A DNA stretch of 64,000 bases from Heterostelium album PN500. Lineage: Eukaryota; Evosea; Eumycetozoa; Acytosteliales; Acytosteliaceae. The stretch covers positions 620,001 to 684,000 of the forward strand of contig NW_008805092.1 of the NCBI RefSeq assembly GCF_000004825.1. Reading direction: 5' to 3'. Below, piece by piece: positions 47,185 to 59,215 of this stretch. Under the pieces are notes generated by a model that worked only from the letters and a program-made list of their open reading frames with translations, did not search any database and was not told the origin of the DNA. Each line of letters opens with the position of its first letter. Position 1 is the first letter of the stretch. A program made the translations under genes and the position numbers.

Positions 47185-49181
47185 TTACATTTCCATATTG
47201 CAATCAGAATCTTCACCACTGTAGAGTCTATCTCTTGTGTATTGTTTATAAGGTGTTGAATTCGCTTCTTTATCGGATGCCATAATTGAGACTTGTGATC
47301 TTCTCTTTGAAGTGGATGTCATTTCGAGACCGTTCATCTCATTTCTTCTGCCATCCTCTTCTTCAGAGTCGGACAACTCTGCGGCGTTTTGAACACGACG
47401 ATCTCTCTCTGCCTCTGAAATTCTAACGTCTGGATCCTCATCATCTTCGTCTTCGGAATCGTTGAATGCATCGGGTGGTATATCATGATGTGCAATACTT
47501 GGTGCATGATTCAAGTGTCTAAGGTTCTCTAAAATTTGAATCCTAAATTAAAATAAAATTTTAATTGTTAATTATTTGAAATAAATGATTGGGTTTAATT
47601 AGCATATATGGAACATACTTTAATTTCTCTAAATAATCTTTGGAGTTTTGATTCTCCATGTTGTTGGGAGTGATGTGAAGTCGGTAGTCTGGACCAAAGT
47701 ACTCTAGATAGTCGTTGTATGGCAGCTCGTCAGAGAGTTCCTGATCCACCAGAATCGATGTTTCATAGGCCCAACATCTAGCGACATTCTTGATTGTGTA
47801 TCCACCACCACCGAGAATCATCAACGGCAGATTGAACGACTTCATAAACTCGACGCACTGAGCATGTCCCCTCAGAGACAAGTTGAATCCACCCAACCTG
47901 TCACCTGTCAAAGAATCCGCTCCACATTGTAAAACAATAGCCTCTGGTCTATATGAATCCATAACACCTTGCATAACCTAATAGAATTTAATTATTGGTT
48001 GCCCAATAATAGTTTGTTAATAACTTGAGCAATCTGTATATTTGTGTAGAAAACAATGATAACTTACAGGTTTGAATATACTTTGATAACTGTGATCATC
48101 GATACCATCTTTAAGTGGGAAATTCAAAGCGTAGTATTTACCTTTGCCAGCACCTAAATCCTTGACATCACCGGTACCGGGGAAGTAGTCACCATATTTA
48201 TGAAAAGATACTGTCATTACACGATCGGTAGTATAGAATGCCTCTTCTACACCATCACCATGATGAATATCAATATCGATATAAACTACACGTTTATGAT
48301 GTCTATTAAAAGATAGATAAAATAAATGACGGATTTCCAAATTTAGTAATCAATCCTATCGATAGATCTCCAAAGATTTAATAAAAACAACAACAACAAC
48401 AACACCACCAACAAAACAACATACTTTAATAACTCTAAAATAGCTAAAACGATATCATTTGTGTAGCAGAAACCGGATGCCTCTGATTTCTTGGCATGAT
48501 GCAATCCACCTGCCCAATTGATTGAAATATCAGAGTCTTTTCTATTGAGTTTGATAGCTGCTCCAATTGATCCACCCGATGAAATCTGACAAAAGTTATA
48601 CATTCCATCGAAAACTGGACAATCATATCTTACATTATCTATTTATTGTGTTATTATTAGTAAAGATAGTAAGTAAGTAAGTAACTAGATATCAATTTAT
48701 TAATGATGATTTTATTTTACTTACATTTAATTAATTGCTTTGAATAATCATTCATATTGTCGGGTGTAATCAATCTTAGGAAATTGATATAATCATCCGA
48801 ATGGAAATTGGTGAGATCATTCTCAACTGCTTTTCTTGGTCTCTATAGTTATTTAATTAATTATAGTATAATAAAGTAATTGTAATGATGACCGATTGAT
48901 TAGTAAACTCTCTTTTAAATTAAACGAACGAACTAATGTTTGCAAACATACAAATATTTGCAACTTTTTATAAACTCCATAGTTTAAGACAAGGTTGTGT
49001 GTCATTCTAATTCTGTGTGGTTTCATAGGATGATTCTGTCCATAATAATGATTTCCTACTTCATCTGTTATGTTATTCAAAGTAATAAATAAATAAATAA
49101 AGTATAATTATCATTACAAAAAACAGTTATTAGCTATAAATACATACTATCATAGAAATAAGATACTTTCTTTTTACTCAT
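47185..49181 (-). CDS. Class I histone deacetylase (HDAC1/Rpd3 type)
   Basis: Seven exons, 49181-49148, 49064-48952, 48842-48725, 48638-48425, 48302-48068, 47977-47619 and 47542-47185, join in frame to 476 aa. It is co-linear with HDAC1/2: [57 protein letters not shown] (the catalytic His pair), [19 protein letters not shown] (zinc-binding Asp and His), [19 protein letters not shown] and [19 protein letters not shown]. All residues expected of an active zinc-dependent deacetylase are present. The C-terminal 110 residues are acidic ([23 protein letters not shown]), matching animal HDAC1/2 tails. Nuclear co-repressor enzyme. Exon 1 codes only 11 residues. Confidence 0.96.
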
Positions 49182-50072
49182 TTTCTGTAAGATGATTTAT
49201 ATATCTAAAATATATATATTTACTAATAAAATTCGAACAAATGAAACTCAATAATTAATTGAAGTTATTTTTTTAAAAAAATTTTAGTTTTTTTTTTTTT
49301 TTTTTTTTTTTTGTATCTAAAGTTTTTTTTTGTTGGGTAAGTTAATTCCTTTTTAGAAAATTTTTTGTATTTTCCCCAAATTGAGTTAAGTTCCAACAAC
49401 GGAAACTCACCAAACCCTCTCATAATAATAAAAATTCTAATAAAAGAGGTGTTTGGTCATTTACACAGTATTCCACTCATGGTATTGAATAGTTGACCTA
49501 GCAACGCTATATTATCATTCTTTCAATTTCTTATGTGATCTACACTAATAATCATTTAAATTTTAAAGGTAAAAAAACCATTTTTTTTTTATCAAATTAT
49601 TTTATTAAAATTGAACGCGTAAGAAATAAATTTGAACAAAGAGATTTTTTTTTTTTTCAATTTTTTAGATTGTCCAGAAGATTTATTACTAGTATTTAGA
49701 AAATTAATTGACATGTATCTATTGGAATTTTAAAGACAAAAAAAAGAATGTTTATAGAATTTTTAATTGGGAGATTCAAGTAAAATGTTTTTTGAAAATA
49801 TGGGAAGAGTCAATAGTTATTTTCACTTCAATATACATTCTACACTTTGGCACTCTTAAAGCGTGAATTACTGATCAAATAAATAATAAATCTTAGAATT
49901 TAAATATATTTTATAGAATTTTAAAATTTTTGAAAGAGTTTTGACTTTGTTATTGAAACATTGGTAAATCACTAAATAGTCATAACAATTTATCATTAAA
50001 ATCAAAGTATTATTATATATTCAATATAAAAAAATAAATAGATGTATAAATAAAAAAATTTTGGTTATATGT
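49182..50072. other. intergenic, AT-rich
   Basis: Promoter of the deacetylase gene and 3' flank of the WDR26-like gene. A T22-type run near 49290. No coding frame or RNA gene was recognised. Confidence 0.5.
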
Positions 50073-52353
50073 TTATTTTGATTTTAATTTACTTCCAGAT
50101 GCGCTATTATTATTGTTGTTATTATTATTATTGGAGACTGAATCATTATTGGAGGAGTTGGATAATTCCAATTCTTTTCTGGTCCAAACTCTAATGGTTT
50201 CGTCATCACTCGCCGAACAAAATAAATAGGGATCGGTAGGACTCCATGCCACACAATTGACGGTCTTGGTGTGTCCAGAGAGACACTCGAGGAGTGCACC
50301 GTTCTGACGACGCCAAATGTATATTTTAGAGTCTTCGCTGCCCGACAATATAAAACCTTCGTCGACACCACCGAAACACGATCGAATGACAAAGCGACCT
50401 TGACGCTGTCCACGGTATTTCTGCACGATGATGCGCTTCTCCAGGTCCCACAAGTGGATCTCCTGGTTGGAGGTGTTGACGATGATGTAGCGCGAATCCT
50501 GTGAGAGCGCCATCGACATGATCGCCTCGGTCTCGGCGATGCTAATCTCTGGTCGCTCTGCATCGATGTCAAAGATGCGGATCTTCTTCTCCTGGCAGAT
50601 AACGATGAGTTGCTTGCCGTCGCGGTGAATCGCCATGTCGTTGACACGAGCACATGCCCAACTTCTAATTGGTACACTGACTTGGTGTGTAGTCTCTGGA
50701 GTGGCGATGTTCCAGAGGTAGAGATTCTTGTCGTTGCCACCGCTGACGAAACGCTTGCCGTCCGGGTGCCAAGCGCAGCATGTCACAGCGTCGGTGTGTT
50801 TCGAGTAGGTCTTGAGACAGACGGCTTCGTCGACCGACCACAGCTTCACAGAGTTGTCAGAGGATGCACTGATGAGGTAGCGATCGTCGGGTGACCATGA
50901 GAGATACGAAACGTCTTTGTTGTGACCGCTCAGAGTGGCCAACACCCTTGGTTCCTGTGGAACCGCTTCGTACAACGTAGACATATCCCAAATGAGAATC
51001 TGTGAGTCTTTGGAGCAAGACGCCAACTTCTTACCGTTATTCGAAAACTTCAAGTACCATACTTCATCTCTATGTTTACCTGCTAAAGTATATTTACATT
51101 CCAATGGCATTTGATTCCTATATATAAGATTGGATTTATATTGTTGTTGTTAATAATTTGATCGATCAAATTTCAATAACAATAATATTGTGTTGATGAC
51201 ATACCTATTACAAGCATGATCTTCAAATAAATTATAATGTGATTTCGTAGTGTTATGATATAGACATTTAGTGGTTTGATATTGTATTGCCTGCATAATG
51301 AGTTGTTCTAATCTATTTTCAGGTACCATTATCTCTGAACTAACAAATTCTATAATAACAAGTTAATAAGTGATTGTTGTTTGTTGACATTTATCCTTAA
51401 AGGATTGATTGATATTGATCAACAGCAATCTATCTATACTTACTTCTTATGTCATTAAGTAATTTAGTTCTCGAAAGATGACCAGCACCAGGCCAAAATG
51501 AACGTTTCTTTAAATCCAAGGTATCTGTACACATTATTAAACTGGTGAGTGACTGTAGTTTGTGCGGATCTTTACTGATTGGTGTGATCTCACATCTCAG
51601 ACACTCCAATGCTTCTTTAACTTTCTTAATCTCCAACAACTCCAAAAACTTTTGACTATATATTAAAAACTTTACACTCTAAAATAATTAATGATAAAAC
51701 ATTAATAACTACTAAAGATGATGATCATGATAATGATGACAGTTAAATATAAAAATATTGACACATACATCAAGATCGTTTTGTGACTTAATCTTTAGGT
51801 ATGGCAGTAGATTTTCAACTTTCTTCCAATCGCCTTCCATTGTACTATTTATAAATTGCATTACCTCTGGTGTCTGTAGGTTAACACCACTGTCTTTCTC
51901 CAAAAAGTCTGCCGATTTCCTTTTATAATGTTATTAAAAATGGTGTTTGTTAATAAGATATTCATCGTCATTACCATCAGTTATCATAGTTGTTTGTGAA
52001 TGTTTTAAAAGTATTAATATATAATTGATAACATACTTGTATCCAAGATAATGTAATGATTGAATTAAAAGTCTTATCAGTTCATTTTTGTTGAATGCAG
52101 TACTCTCGCCATTGACATCACTCATTGTGATCAGTTCGTCAGGATTCATTAGGAAATCAGCAGTACCAACTCCATTGGTTAGGGGATGTGTACCATTTGT
52201 ATTATTATTATTACTGTCACTCGACATATTGAATCTAACTCTTTTTAGTGGTCTACTATTATTATTATTGCTATTATTATTATTATTATTATTTACAATT
52301 GGTGATTGATCTACTTCTACTTCTACCTCTACTTGTTCTTCTATATCTTGTAA

Positions 52354-52384
<31 letters not shown>

Positions 52385-52500
52385 ACTTGTTGTTGCTCTT
52401 GTTGTTGTAGTTGTTGTAGTTCTTGTTCCTCAGATTCAAGTTGTTGTCGACTTCTTCGTCGTTGTGAAGGTGTTTGTCCCTCCAAGGTTGATGATCTATT
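50073..52500 (-). CDS. wdr26: WDR26/GID7-type subunit of the CTLH/GID ubiquitin ligase
   Basis: Exons about 52500-52037, 51919-51769, 51678-51444, 51349-51205 and 51117-50073. A LisH/CTLH segment (NKNELIRLLIQSLHYLGYK, SADFLEKDSGVNLQTPEVM, LELLEIKKVKEALECLRCE) precedes six to seven WD40 repeats (HRDEVWYLKFSNNGKKLAS, HTDAVTCCAWHPDGKRFVS, HTKTVNCVAWSPTDPYLFC). This order is that of WDR26 and yeast Gid7. They hold the CTLH/GID E3 ligase together and help recruit substrates. The head is low complexity (poly-Gln, Glu and Asn). The 5' end is uncertain. The frame is open up to 52524 but has no ATG before residue MSSDSN; an acceptor at 52501 (CTCTCAG) suggests a missed upstream exon. Confidence 0.85.
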
Positions 52501-52529
52501 CTGAGAGTCCGTAATGATTGCCTCTCAAT

Positions 52530-53260
52530 TACACTACAACAAAAAGTCAGTGCACAATAATATCAAACAAAAAAAGAAAAATAAGAAACAATATATAAAT
52601 GTTTGTGAATGATGATGATGATGATGCTAATAAATAATAATATTATGGTTCTTTAACTAACTATATACACTTCTAACTAAACTATCTAATTATCTATCTT
52701 ATCTATCACACTACTTGATTACTATTATATAAATATATTATCTACACTTTTAATTCATCAATTAACTATAATATAATTATCTATCTATTATTATACTTTT
52801 AATAATTAATAAACATAAAAAAAAAAAAAAACAGAAAAACAAACAAACTTTTAATTAAGTTTTTTTTTTAATAATTTTTTAAATATTTTATTTTTTAAAA
52901 TTGTTACTTAAATATTTACTAAAGTTATCTAAAAGTTTTCAATTATTAAATAAAATATCATATTCTTTAATTATTACAAATAAACTCTTATTTTGTACTT
53001 TTATGAACAATATCTTTTTTTTTTGTAAATAGTTTATAACTAACTTCTTAATTTTTTTGGATTGCCTATTGGTTTCAATAATTTTGTTTATAAGTCAACA
53101 AATTAAAAATAAAAGATATTTTTTTTATATTTGTAAAATAGATACAGATAAAAAATATTTGTAATATTATTTTTTTATTTAAAGATTTGTTTTTTACAAA
53201 AAAAATATTTAAACCTGGAATTTATCTATTTTTCGAAACAAAAACAATAAATAAATATTT
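52530..53260. other. intergenic, very AT-rich
   Basis: Upstream of the WDR26-like gene and presumably holding its missing first exon or 5' UTR. Repeated short A and T runs. No clear coding segment was found on either strand. Confidence 0.45.
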
Positions 53261-53765
53261 TTATTGGTGTTCATTGTTGGAATTAAAAAATAATAATAAA
53301 ATTTTTAATATTTTTGAAATTTCATTAGCTTTAATACCTCTTACAAATAATTCTGTTGCTTCGATCTTAAACTCTATATTATTAATATTACTGCTATTAG
53401 TATGTTGTTCTGTACCTGATTCTGTTTTCGAGTGTAGAGTACTATAATATATCACTTAAGCACATGATATTCAATATCTTGAGAGTATTGTTGTATATCA
53501 ACATCTCTCCTATTGATTTCAGATGCTTAAGGTCAATACCTCTCAATTTCAAGTATTGGATGGATCGATTTTCATTACCAGCCAATACATAATAGAATGA
53601 ACTTGAGAGAATATGACAAGATACAGTAAGTCTCAATGAATCGGTTGTCTTGATTGCAGTACAAAGATGGAATGATGCACTATCTATGATAGGACTGTTA
53701 TATAAAGGTTCTCTATAGCAATGATTCGATAGATTCAGTGACTTTAGTGATTTACGGGTGGCCAC
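53261..53765 (-). pseudogene. Leucine-rich-repeat gene relic
   Basis: The minus-strand stretch 53765-53442 reads SLKSLNLSNHCYREPLYNS and SIQYLKLRGIDLKHLKSIG, with NNTLKILNI, the L-x-x-L-x-L pattern of LRR proteins. A second stretch 53455-53261 in another frame (ATELFVRGIKANEISKILK) continues the same type. There is no ATG at the start, no matching upstream exon, and the two parts are out of frame with each other, so this is most likely a broken remnant. A 5' exon missed by me is possible. Confidence 0.4.
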
Positions 53766-53789
53766 TATTGAACAAAGAATTAAAAGTTT

Positions 53790-54097
53790 TTTTAATTGGT
53801 AGATTTTTTGATCTTTTTATAAACTATTAAAAAAAAAAAAGATATTATTCTTTTACAATTTAGATATCGGGCTTTTAAACCTGGATAGTAATGTCAAAAA
53901 TGTCAAACTATCAATTAGAAAACAAAAGATCTTTTCAATTCCAAATAAAATAAATTAAGAACTAACTCTTACTTCCTATAAAATTAAATTATAATATGAT
54001 TTACTTGTTCCTAAATTGATAAAAAAACATTTTTCTTTTGTTTGATAAAAAAATAATACATTGATATAACTTAACCAATAGTTTTATTAGATTCAGT
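53790..54097. other. intergenic, AT-rich
   Basis: Short spacer between the LRR relic and the SDR gene; nothing was recognised. Confidence 0.4.
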
Positions 54098-55063
54098 TTA
54101 AGGTGTCATATCTGAATTTGATCCGTTTGTTTCAAAGTCAGTTTGATTGGTAAATTCTTCCCATCTCTTTTGGTCATTGAACAACAGATCTGTTCTAATT
54201 TTAAGCATTGAGTGTGACTCTGGAGAAATAAAGAGATGTGCAGTATCACCCTCTGATTGATAAACTCTAATTAAGATATCCAATATTTTCGATGGATCAC
54301 ATGGTTGAGTTCCACTATACTGATTGATAATGAAATCTAAAACACCATGAACATGTTTATAGTCTTCGATTTGTTTATTTGGTTTATAGACATCGGCCTT
54401 TTTTTAATAATTTAAAGTAAATTAATTGATATTACATAACTTTTAATAATATTAATATTCTCTTTTACTTACATCTAAAATAGGGGTTCTGGTAGCACCT
54501 AAATTGATAATAGTCACTTTAATACCGAATGGTTTAACTTCTTGAGCATAGGATTCCATCAATCCATCGAGTGCAAACTTGGTGGCGCAATAGGTGCTGT
54601 GGCCAGTAAGACCTTGGAGTGCACAGATCGTCGACATACTGAATACATATCCGAATTGTTGGCTTCTAAGGATTGGTGTTATATTACGGAGTACATTGAA
54701 AACGCCAAACACATTGGTGTCGAAATTAGCACGGACTTCTTTGTCGGAATTCTCCTCCAATGCACCGGAAATCGAGAATCCAGCATTGTTAACGACAACA
54801 TCGATTCTACCGAATTTATTTAGTGAATCGTTCAGCGATTGCTTTATACTGTCTTCATTGAGCAAGTCAACCTGTACCGCCAAGAAATGATCGGTGTTGC
54901 CAACGTGACCGACAGCATCGACCAACCTCTGTTTATCTCTTGTCGTACCAACGACCTTGAATCCATAGGTCAACAATTGCTTTACCAGTATCAAACCGAT
55001 TCCACTCGAAGCACCAGTGATATACCAAACTTTATCAACAGATTTAATTTCTAAACTTGACAT
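54098..55063 (-). CDS. Short-chain dehydrogenase/reductase (SDR)
   Basis: Exons 55063-54473 and 54397-54098 join in frame to 296 aa. Classical SDR motifs: TGASSGIG (cofactor-binding TGxxxGxG), VVVNNAGFSISG (NNAG), the catalytic Ser in MSTICALQG and YCATK (YxxxK). TTRD after the second strand, with Arg near the cofactor edge, suggests NADP(H). Substrate unknown; the layout resembles bacterial and amoebal oxidoreductases of the YusZ type. No signal peptide or membrane helix, so cytosolic. Confidence 0.92.
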
Positions 55064-55514
55064 TTCTCTATTTATAATTTATTTCTCTACAAAGGTAGTA
55101 AAAACAATATTAGTTACCATTACAATATACCTCTTTGATTTGATATGTATTTTAAAATATATATTTAAAATGTGAAGTAGTAAAAGTATACATCTTCACA
55201 TAAAGCGATCGCATCAAGTGTTTGTCAAATTACATTTTTTTTGCTCTCATTCTCAAAGAGAATATTCTTCAGATTGACATACTGTTGAGATTAAACAAAA
55301 CATTAAAAGTGATAACAAATTAGGACCAACACTATTTATTATTCTCTTAAACAAAAAAACAAAAAAGTTGTACTAATTTTTCTTTTAAAAAAAAAAATTA
55401 TCTTTTTTTTTTTTTGAAAATATGTGGTGGTGGTAAACGAAAAGCAATAGAATTTCTGACTGGATATTTATTAATAATACTAGAGACAGTGTTAGATAGT
55501 CAGATATAATTAGA
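55064..55514. other. Divergent promoter region
   Basis: Between the SDR gene and the Mit_KHE1 gene. A T/A-rich stretch at about 55370-55420, otherwise featureless. Confidence 0.5.
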
Positions 55515-56435
55515 ATGAGAGTATTTCTGATTCAACTGGCAAACAAAAGATGGACACTCTACTCTGAGAAGTCAGAGTTTTTGATAAAGTCTACCATTGA
55601 CTTTAGCTCGAGTTCTTCGGGTGCAGCTGCTACACTAGACAAACCAGGAAGAATATCAAAGATGATACAATTCCTAAAGGATAAAGCATCAGAGTCTAAG
55701 CAAGAGATTGACAATGCTGTTGAAGGTCAAGGTATAAAAGGTAAAATGAAGCAATTACTTCGTAAACTAGATGAGAGAATACATCCTGAAGAATCTATAA
55801 TGATAACGTATGTTGCTGTTGCTTTAACAACTCAATAAACTATCACTAATATTAACATGTCTATTTATATTAACATATTCAGATTTCATAAAATAAATGA
55901 TGATAATCTTTTTATTAAACACAATACTGAACAACATCACAAAGTAAATCCATTGTTAGATCATCACCATCACCATCATAAGAATAATACACAGTTGGCA
56001 ATTCAACAGTTTCACGAGAGACAACAAAGACCTGTGTTTACTATTAACTATCCTGTGGCGTTGGGTGATAGACGTGCAATGAGATACACTCATATCGTGG
56101 TGAGACAACGTGTTCAATATCATAAGTTTTGGGCAGGTGTAAATCTGGCGTTGATTCCACTGACTGCAGCGGCAACCATTCTACCGGGACCTAATGTATT
56201 TCTCGCTTGGAATCTTTACAGACTCTATAGTCACTTGATGGCTGTAAAAGGTGGATTGAATTTAATGCGTGTATCACAACAACACAACAAAATACTCTAC
56301 AAAGAACACCAACAACTCGATAACTCAATCTTTAACAACAAACAATCGATTGACCAACTATCTACACACGCTAAAATACCTGGTCTATTTGAATTTATTA
56401 AAAGAATAGAAGATTGTGAAAACAAACCAATTTTA

Positions 56436-56486
<51 letters not shown>

Positions 56487-56591
56487 TCCACAACATCTAC
56501 ATCGACATCAACAACAAATACATCTTCAACAACCACTACAACTTCAACAACCACATCTTCAAAGCCCGAATCAACAACATTAACTAACTAA
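55515..56591 (+). CDS. Mitochondrial K+/H+ exchange-related protein (Mit_KHE1 family)
   Basis: Exons 55515-55807 and 55883-56591 join in frame (GTATGT..CAG intron) to 333 aa. Start MRVFLIQLANKRWTLYSEK matches the family opening (MRVFLIPL..). A basic helix (GKMKQLLRKLDERIHPEES), then FTINYPVALGDRRAMRYTH and HKFWAGVNLALIPLTAAAT followed by ILPGPNVFLAWNLYRLYSH match the second conserved half. Yeast and fungal members are linked to mitochondrial potassium-proton exchange. Two hydrophobic segments could be membrane helices. Low-complexity His, Asn and Thr/Ser inserts (HHHHHH, an Asn run coded by about 17 AAT, a Thr-rich tail) are extra. Confidence 0.72.
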
Positions 56592-56793
56592 TAAAACTAC
56601 TATTTATTATTTATTAATTTAAACTATTATATTACTCGAGTTTATTTAATTTTATTTATATATATAAATTATTATAAAGTTAACATATTATTATATTGTT
56701 TATCTATAATTGGTAAATATTAGTTAGTTTCGGTTTAGTTTTTTATTGTTTGTATTATTTAATAACATTGAATTTGTTTGTTTGTTTGTTTAG
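56592..56793. other. Short convergent 3' spacer
   Basis: About 200 bases between the convergent Mit_KHE1 gene and the small basic protein gene; AT-rich, nothing recognised. Confidence 0.4.
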
Positions 56794-57102
56794 TTACCTC
56801 TTCTTTTTGAATTCACTATATTTGCTGGTTTGGTGCTTTCTACGTTTTTGTTTGATGTCTTTGATGCTGTCGAAATGATAATCTGGAACGGTTGAAAAGA
56901 TATCGATAGTTGATCTCCAAACTGGTGCGTATGGTAATGATGTATATATTGGGATGGTAGCACCGTTCGATAAGATGCAAATCGATTTCTTGACACGTGG
57001 TGAATTCTTCTTCAAATCAGTGATGTTTCTAACCAAACCACCAATTACACCACCATTACATCTACTAAACAATGATGTTGTTGATCTTATTAAACTATTC
57101 AT
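56794..57102 (-). CDS. Small basic probable mitochondrial protein, bL31m candidate
   Basis: Single exon, 102 aa. The N-terminus MNSLIRSTTSLFSRCNGG is Ser/Arg-rich without acids, a likely mitochondrial presequence. The middle KKSICILSNGATIPIYTSL recalls the LSDGS strand of mitochondrial bL31, and the C-terminus is very basic (KQKRRKHQTSKYSEFKKKR) as in ribosomal proteins. Bacterial-type zinc Cys residues are absent, as in fungal bL31m. The family is not certain; another small mitoribosomal or RNA-binding protein is possible. Confidence 0.45.
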   Translation of the reverse strand: MNSLIRSTTSLFSRCNGGVIGGLVRNITDLKKNSPRVKKSICILSNGATIPIYTSLPYAPVWRSTIDIFSTVPDYHFDSIKDIKQKRRKHQTSKYSEFKKKR

Positions 57103-57635
57103 CTTTATTTATCTTTGTTTTTAACAAAAAAGAAAAAAAAGAAAGAATAAATGAAATGAATATAGAAAGATAGATATGTAAATCAATGAAAATTAATGAT
57201 CATTCGGTTTTTCACACTATTCAAAAAAAAATTAAAAAAATTAAAAAAAGTCATCAAATGATTATGATATTTTTATATTAAAAGAGATAAACAAAGTATA
57301 CTTTGTTGTTTAGTTGGTTGATTTTATTTAATGTTACAATTTTGTTTAAAAAAATAAAAACAAATATTGTTTTAATTGTTTATTAATGGCAATTGGGTTT
57401 TAAAAGTTCACTGGAATGATTGTTTTTGTACAGGTTTTGTTATATATTGACATGACAATCACATTATATTCAATGATCGGATATCTGTGTGGGTGTGTAT
57501 GGTTAGGTTGTTAAAAAGATGAGAAAGGTGAAGGTGTTTTGGTTTCCAATCAACTTTACAATTGATTGACTTTTTTGATTATTGTTGTTGTTGTTTTGTT
57601 GTTATGTTGCAATTTGTTTGTTGTCGATTGATTGT
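57103..57635. other. intergenic
   Basis: Between two minus-strand small genes. It is T-rich with short A-runs near 57225-57250; no coding or RNA signal was recognised. Confidence 0.45.
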
Positions 57636-57920
57636 TTATTGACTTCTGAAGATTTGCAAGAGTGATGAACCAACAACTACAAAGACAATGAATGCAAGAA
57701 CGTATGGTGAGAGACCAATGGATTCTTCCTTCTTCTTGATTTCAACCTTTCCTCTCTTTTCAATGTTGTTGTGATACTTTTCAGTCTTTTGTCTTAAGGT
57801 ACGTGAGTTCTATTTAAATTAATTAATTAATTTATATAAGGTTGGAAACCAATTGTTTATTTGTTAGTTATTTATCATATCACATATTAAACAATCAATT
57901 ATCAATTATGAACATACCAT
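57636..57920 (-). CDS. serp1: RAMP4/SERP1 ER translocon-associated protein
   Basis: Exon 1 is only the ATG (57920-57918), followed directly by GTATGT. Exon 2 is 57809-57636. Product 58 aa: M, then NSRTLRQKTEKYHNNIEKR, GKVEIKKKEESIGLSPYVL and a tail anchor (AFIVFVVVGSSLLQIF). This matches RAMP4/SERP1/yeast Ysy6 in length, the basic N-terminus and the single C-terminal membrane helix. The protein binds the Sec61 translocon and stabilises new membrane proteins under ER stress. It was missed by simple open-frame scanning because of the one-codon exon. Confidence 0.93.
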
Positions 57921-58631
57921 TTTTAAAAGATTATTTGTTTTTTTTATTTTAATTTAAAAATAAGAAAGGTTTTATAAATAAATAAATGTTGGATGAAATG
58001 AGATGAAATGAAACAAATGAATTTTGAATGATACAGAAAACAATAATAAATTTCAATTGAATGCTTGATGTTGATTTGACCAATACAAAAATATATTTTC
58101 AGTTTTTTTTTTTCTGGTCGTTTTTGCAATATCACAGTAATTTTGGGGGTGTCTGCTGATGCGTTGGATCAAAAATGCCCACACAATAATAAAAAAAAAA
58201 AAGTCAACTCATTTTGACCATAAAAAATAAATATATTGCAAAAAAAAAAAAAAAAATGAAAAGAAAAGTTGAAAAAATAAAATAATTTCAAAATATATTA
58301 TTTGCAATATATTCACACCAATTTTGGTTGTTTCCAAACAATAACGTTATTCCTAAAATACAAAGAAGTTTCATTTCATACACCCCACAAAAATTAATTA
58401 AATAATAAAAAAAAAGTAAAATAATACAAATTATTATTATTCATCTTTTAATTGATAAAAAAATTAATAAAAAATAAAATAAAAAAAGGTGAAAGAATAA
58501 TAATAAATTAATTTTTATTTAAAGTTACTTATTTAATTTTTTTTTGATTGGAAAAATAAGATAGATAGTTAAGATTTACAAGTTTTAGTTTTGGAAATTA
58601 ATAGTTTCATATTTTATATTTTGTTTAGAAA
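57921..58631. other. Divergent promoter region
   Basis: Between RAMP4 and the Qc-SNARE gene. Long A-runs near 58190-58250. A CCCCACAAAA stretch near 58384 recalls the dictyostelid small-RNA promoter element (DUSE), but the base before CCCACAA does not fit and no RNA follows that I could recognise. Confidence 0.4.
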
Positions 58632-59215
58632 ATGAATAATAATAATTATAGTAACAACAGTAATAATAGTGGTTTTAATAGACCAAACTTTAATACACCA
58701 TATTTATCACAAGATGCAAAGTAAGTAGTAGTAGTTGTTGTTGTTGTTTTTGAAACAACAGTCAGGTTTGAAAGATATCTTGTTGTAGTGTTTTAACTAA
58801 TTCTGTTAATTTGAAACTAATTAGGAGTAAATTGTTTGAAGGTGGAGATGGCGGTGGAAGAAAATGGGGATCACCTCCTCAAGACACTGAATATACACGT
58901 CACTTTAATAATGAACAACTTTTAGATAAACAGAAAGATGTGATGGCAGATCAAGATAAACTGCTAGATTCACTCTCGAATAGCATTATGCGACAGAAAG
59001 ACATTGCTATTACCATCGGTAACGAAGCAGAGAAGCAGGGTATCATGCTAGACGACCTGAATGACCACGTTGATGGCACATCAACGAAAATTAGAAATGC
59101 ATCGAGAGGTATCTTACGTTTGACAAAGGATTCAAAGACAACTGGTCATTGGATTTGCATTTGTGTTTTAATTTTGGTTTTGATCGTTGTTATTGCATTG
59201 GCTGCGTCTACATAA
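58632..59215 (+). CDS. Qc-SNARE, syntaxin-8-like
   Basis: Exons 58632-58720 and 58825-59215 join in frame to 159 aa. After an Asn-rich head comes the SNARE coiled coil: LLDSLSNSIMRQKDIAITI, then GNEAEKQGIMLDDLNDHVD, with Gln (E-K-Q-G) as the ionic-layer residue typical of Q-SNAREs, then TSTKIRNASRGILRLTKD. A C-terminal membrane anchor follows (WICICVLILVLIVVIALA). Order and spacing fit the syntaxin-8/Bet1-like Qc class, which act in endosomal or Golgi membrane fusion. No N-terminal Habc domain is visible. Confidence 0.85.

Noticed and set aside
52248-52514. Leu/Val-rich plus-strand frame
   Set aside because: Antisense of Asn/Glu/Gln codons of the WDR26-like head.
58384-58394. CCCCACAAAA as a small-RNA promoter element (DUSE)
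   Set aside because: The base preceding CCCACAA does not fit and no structured RNA or class I RNA 3' motif follows at the expected distance.
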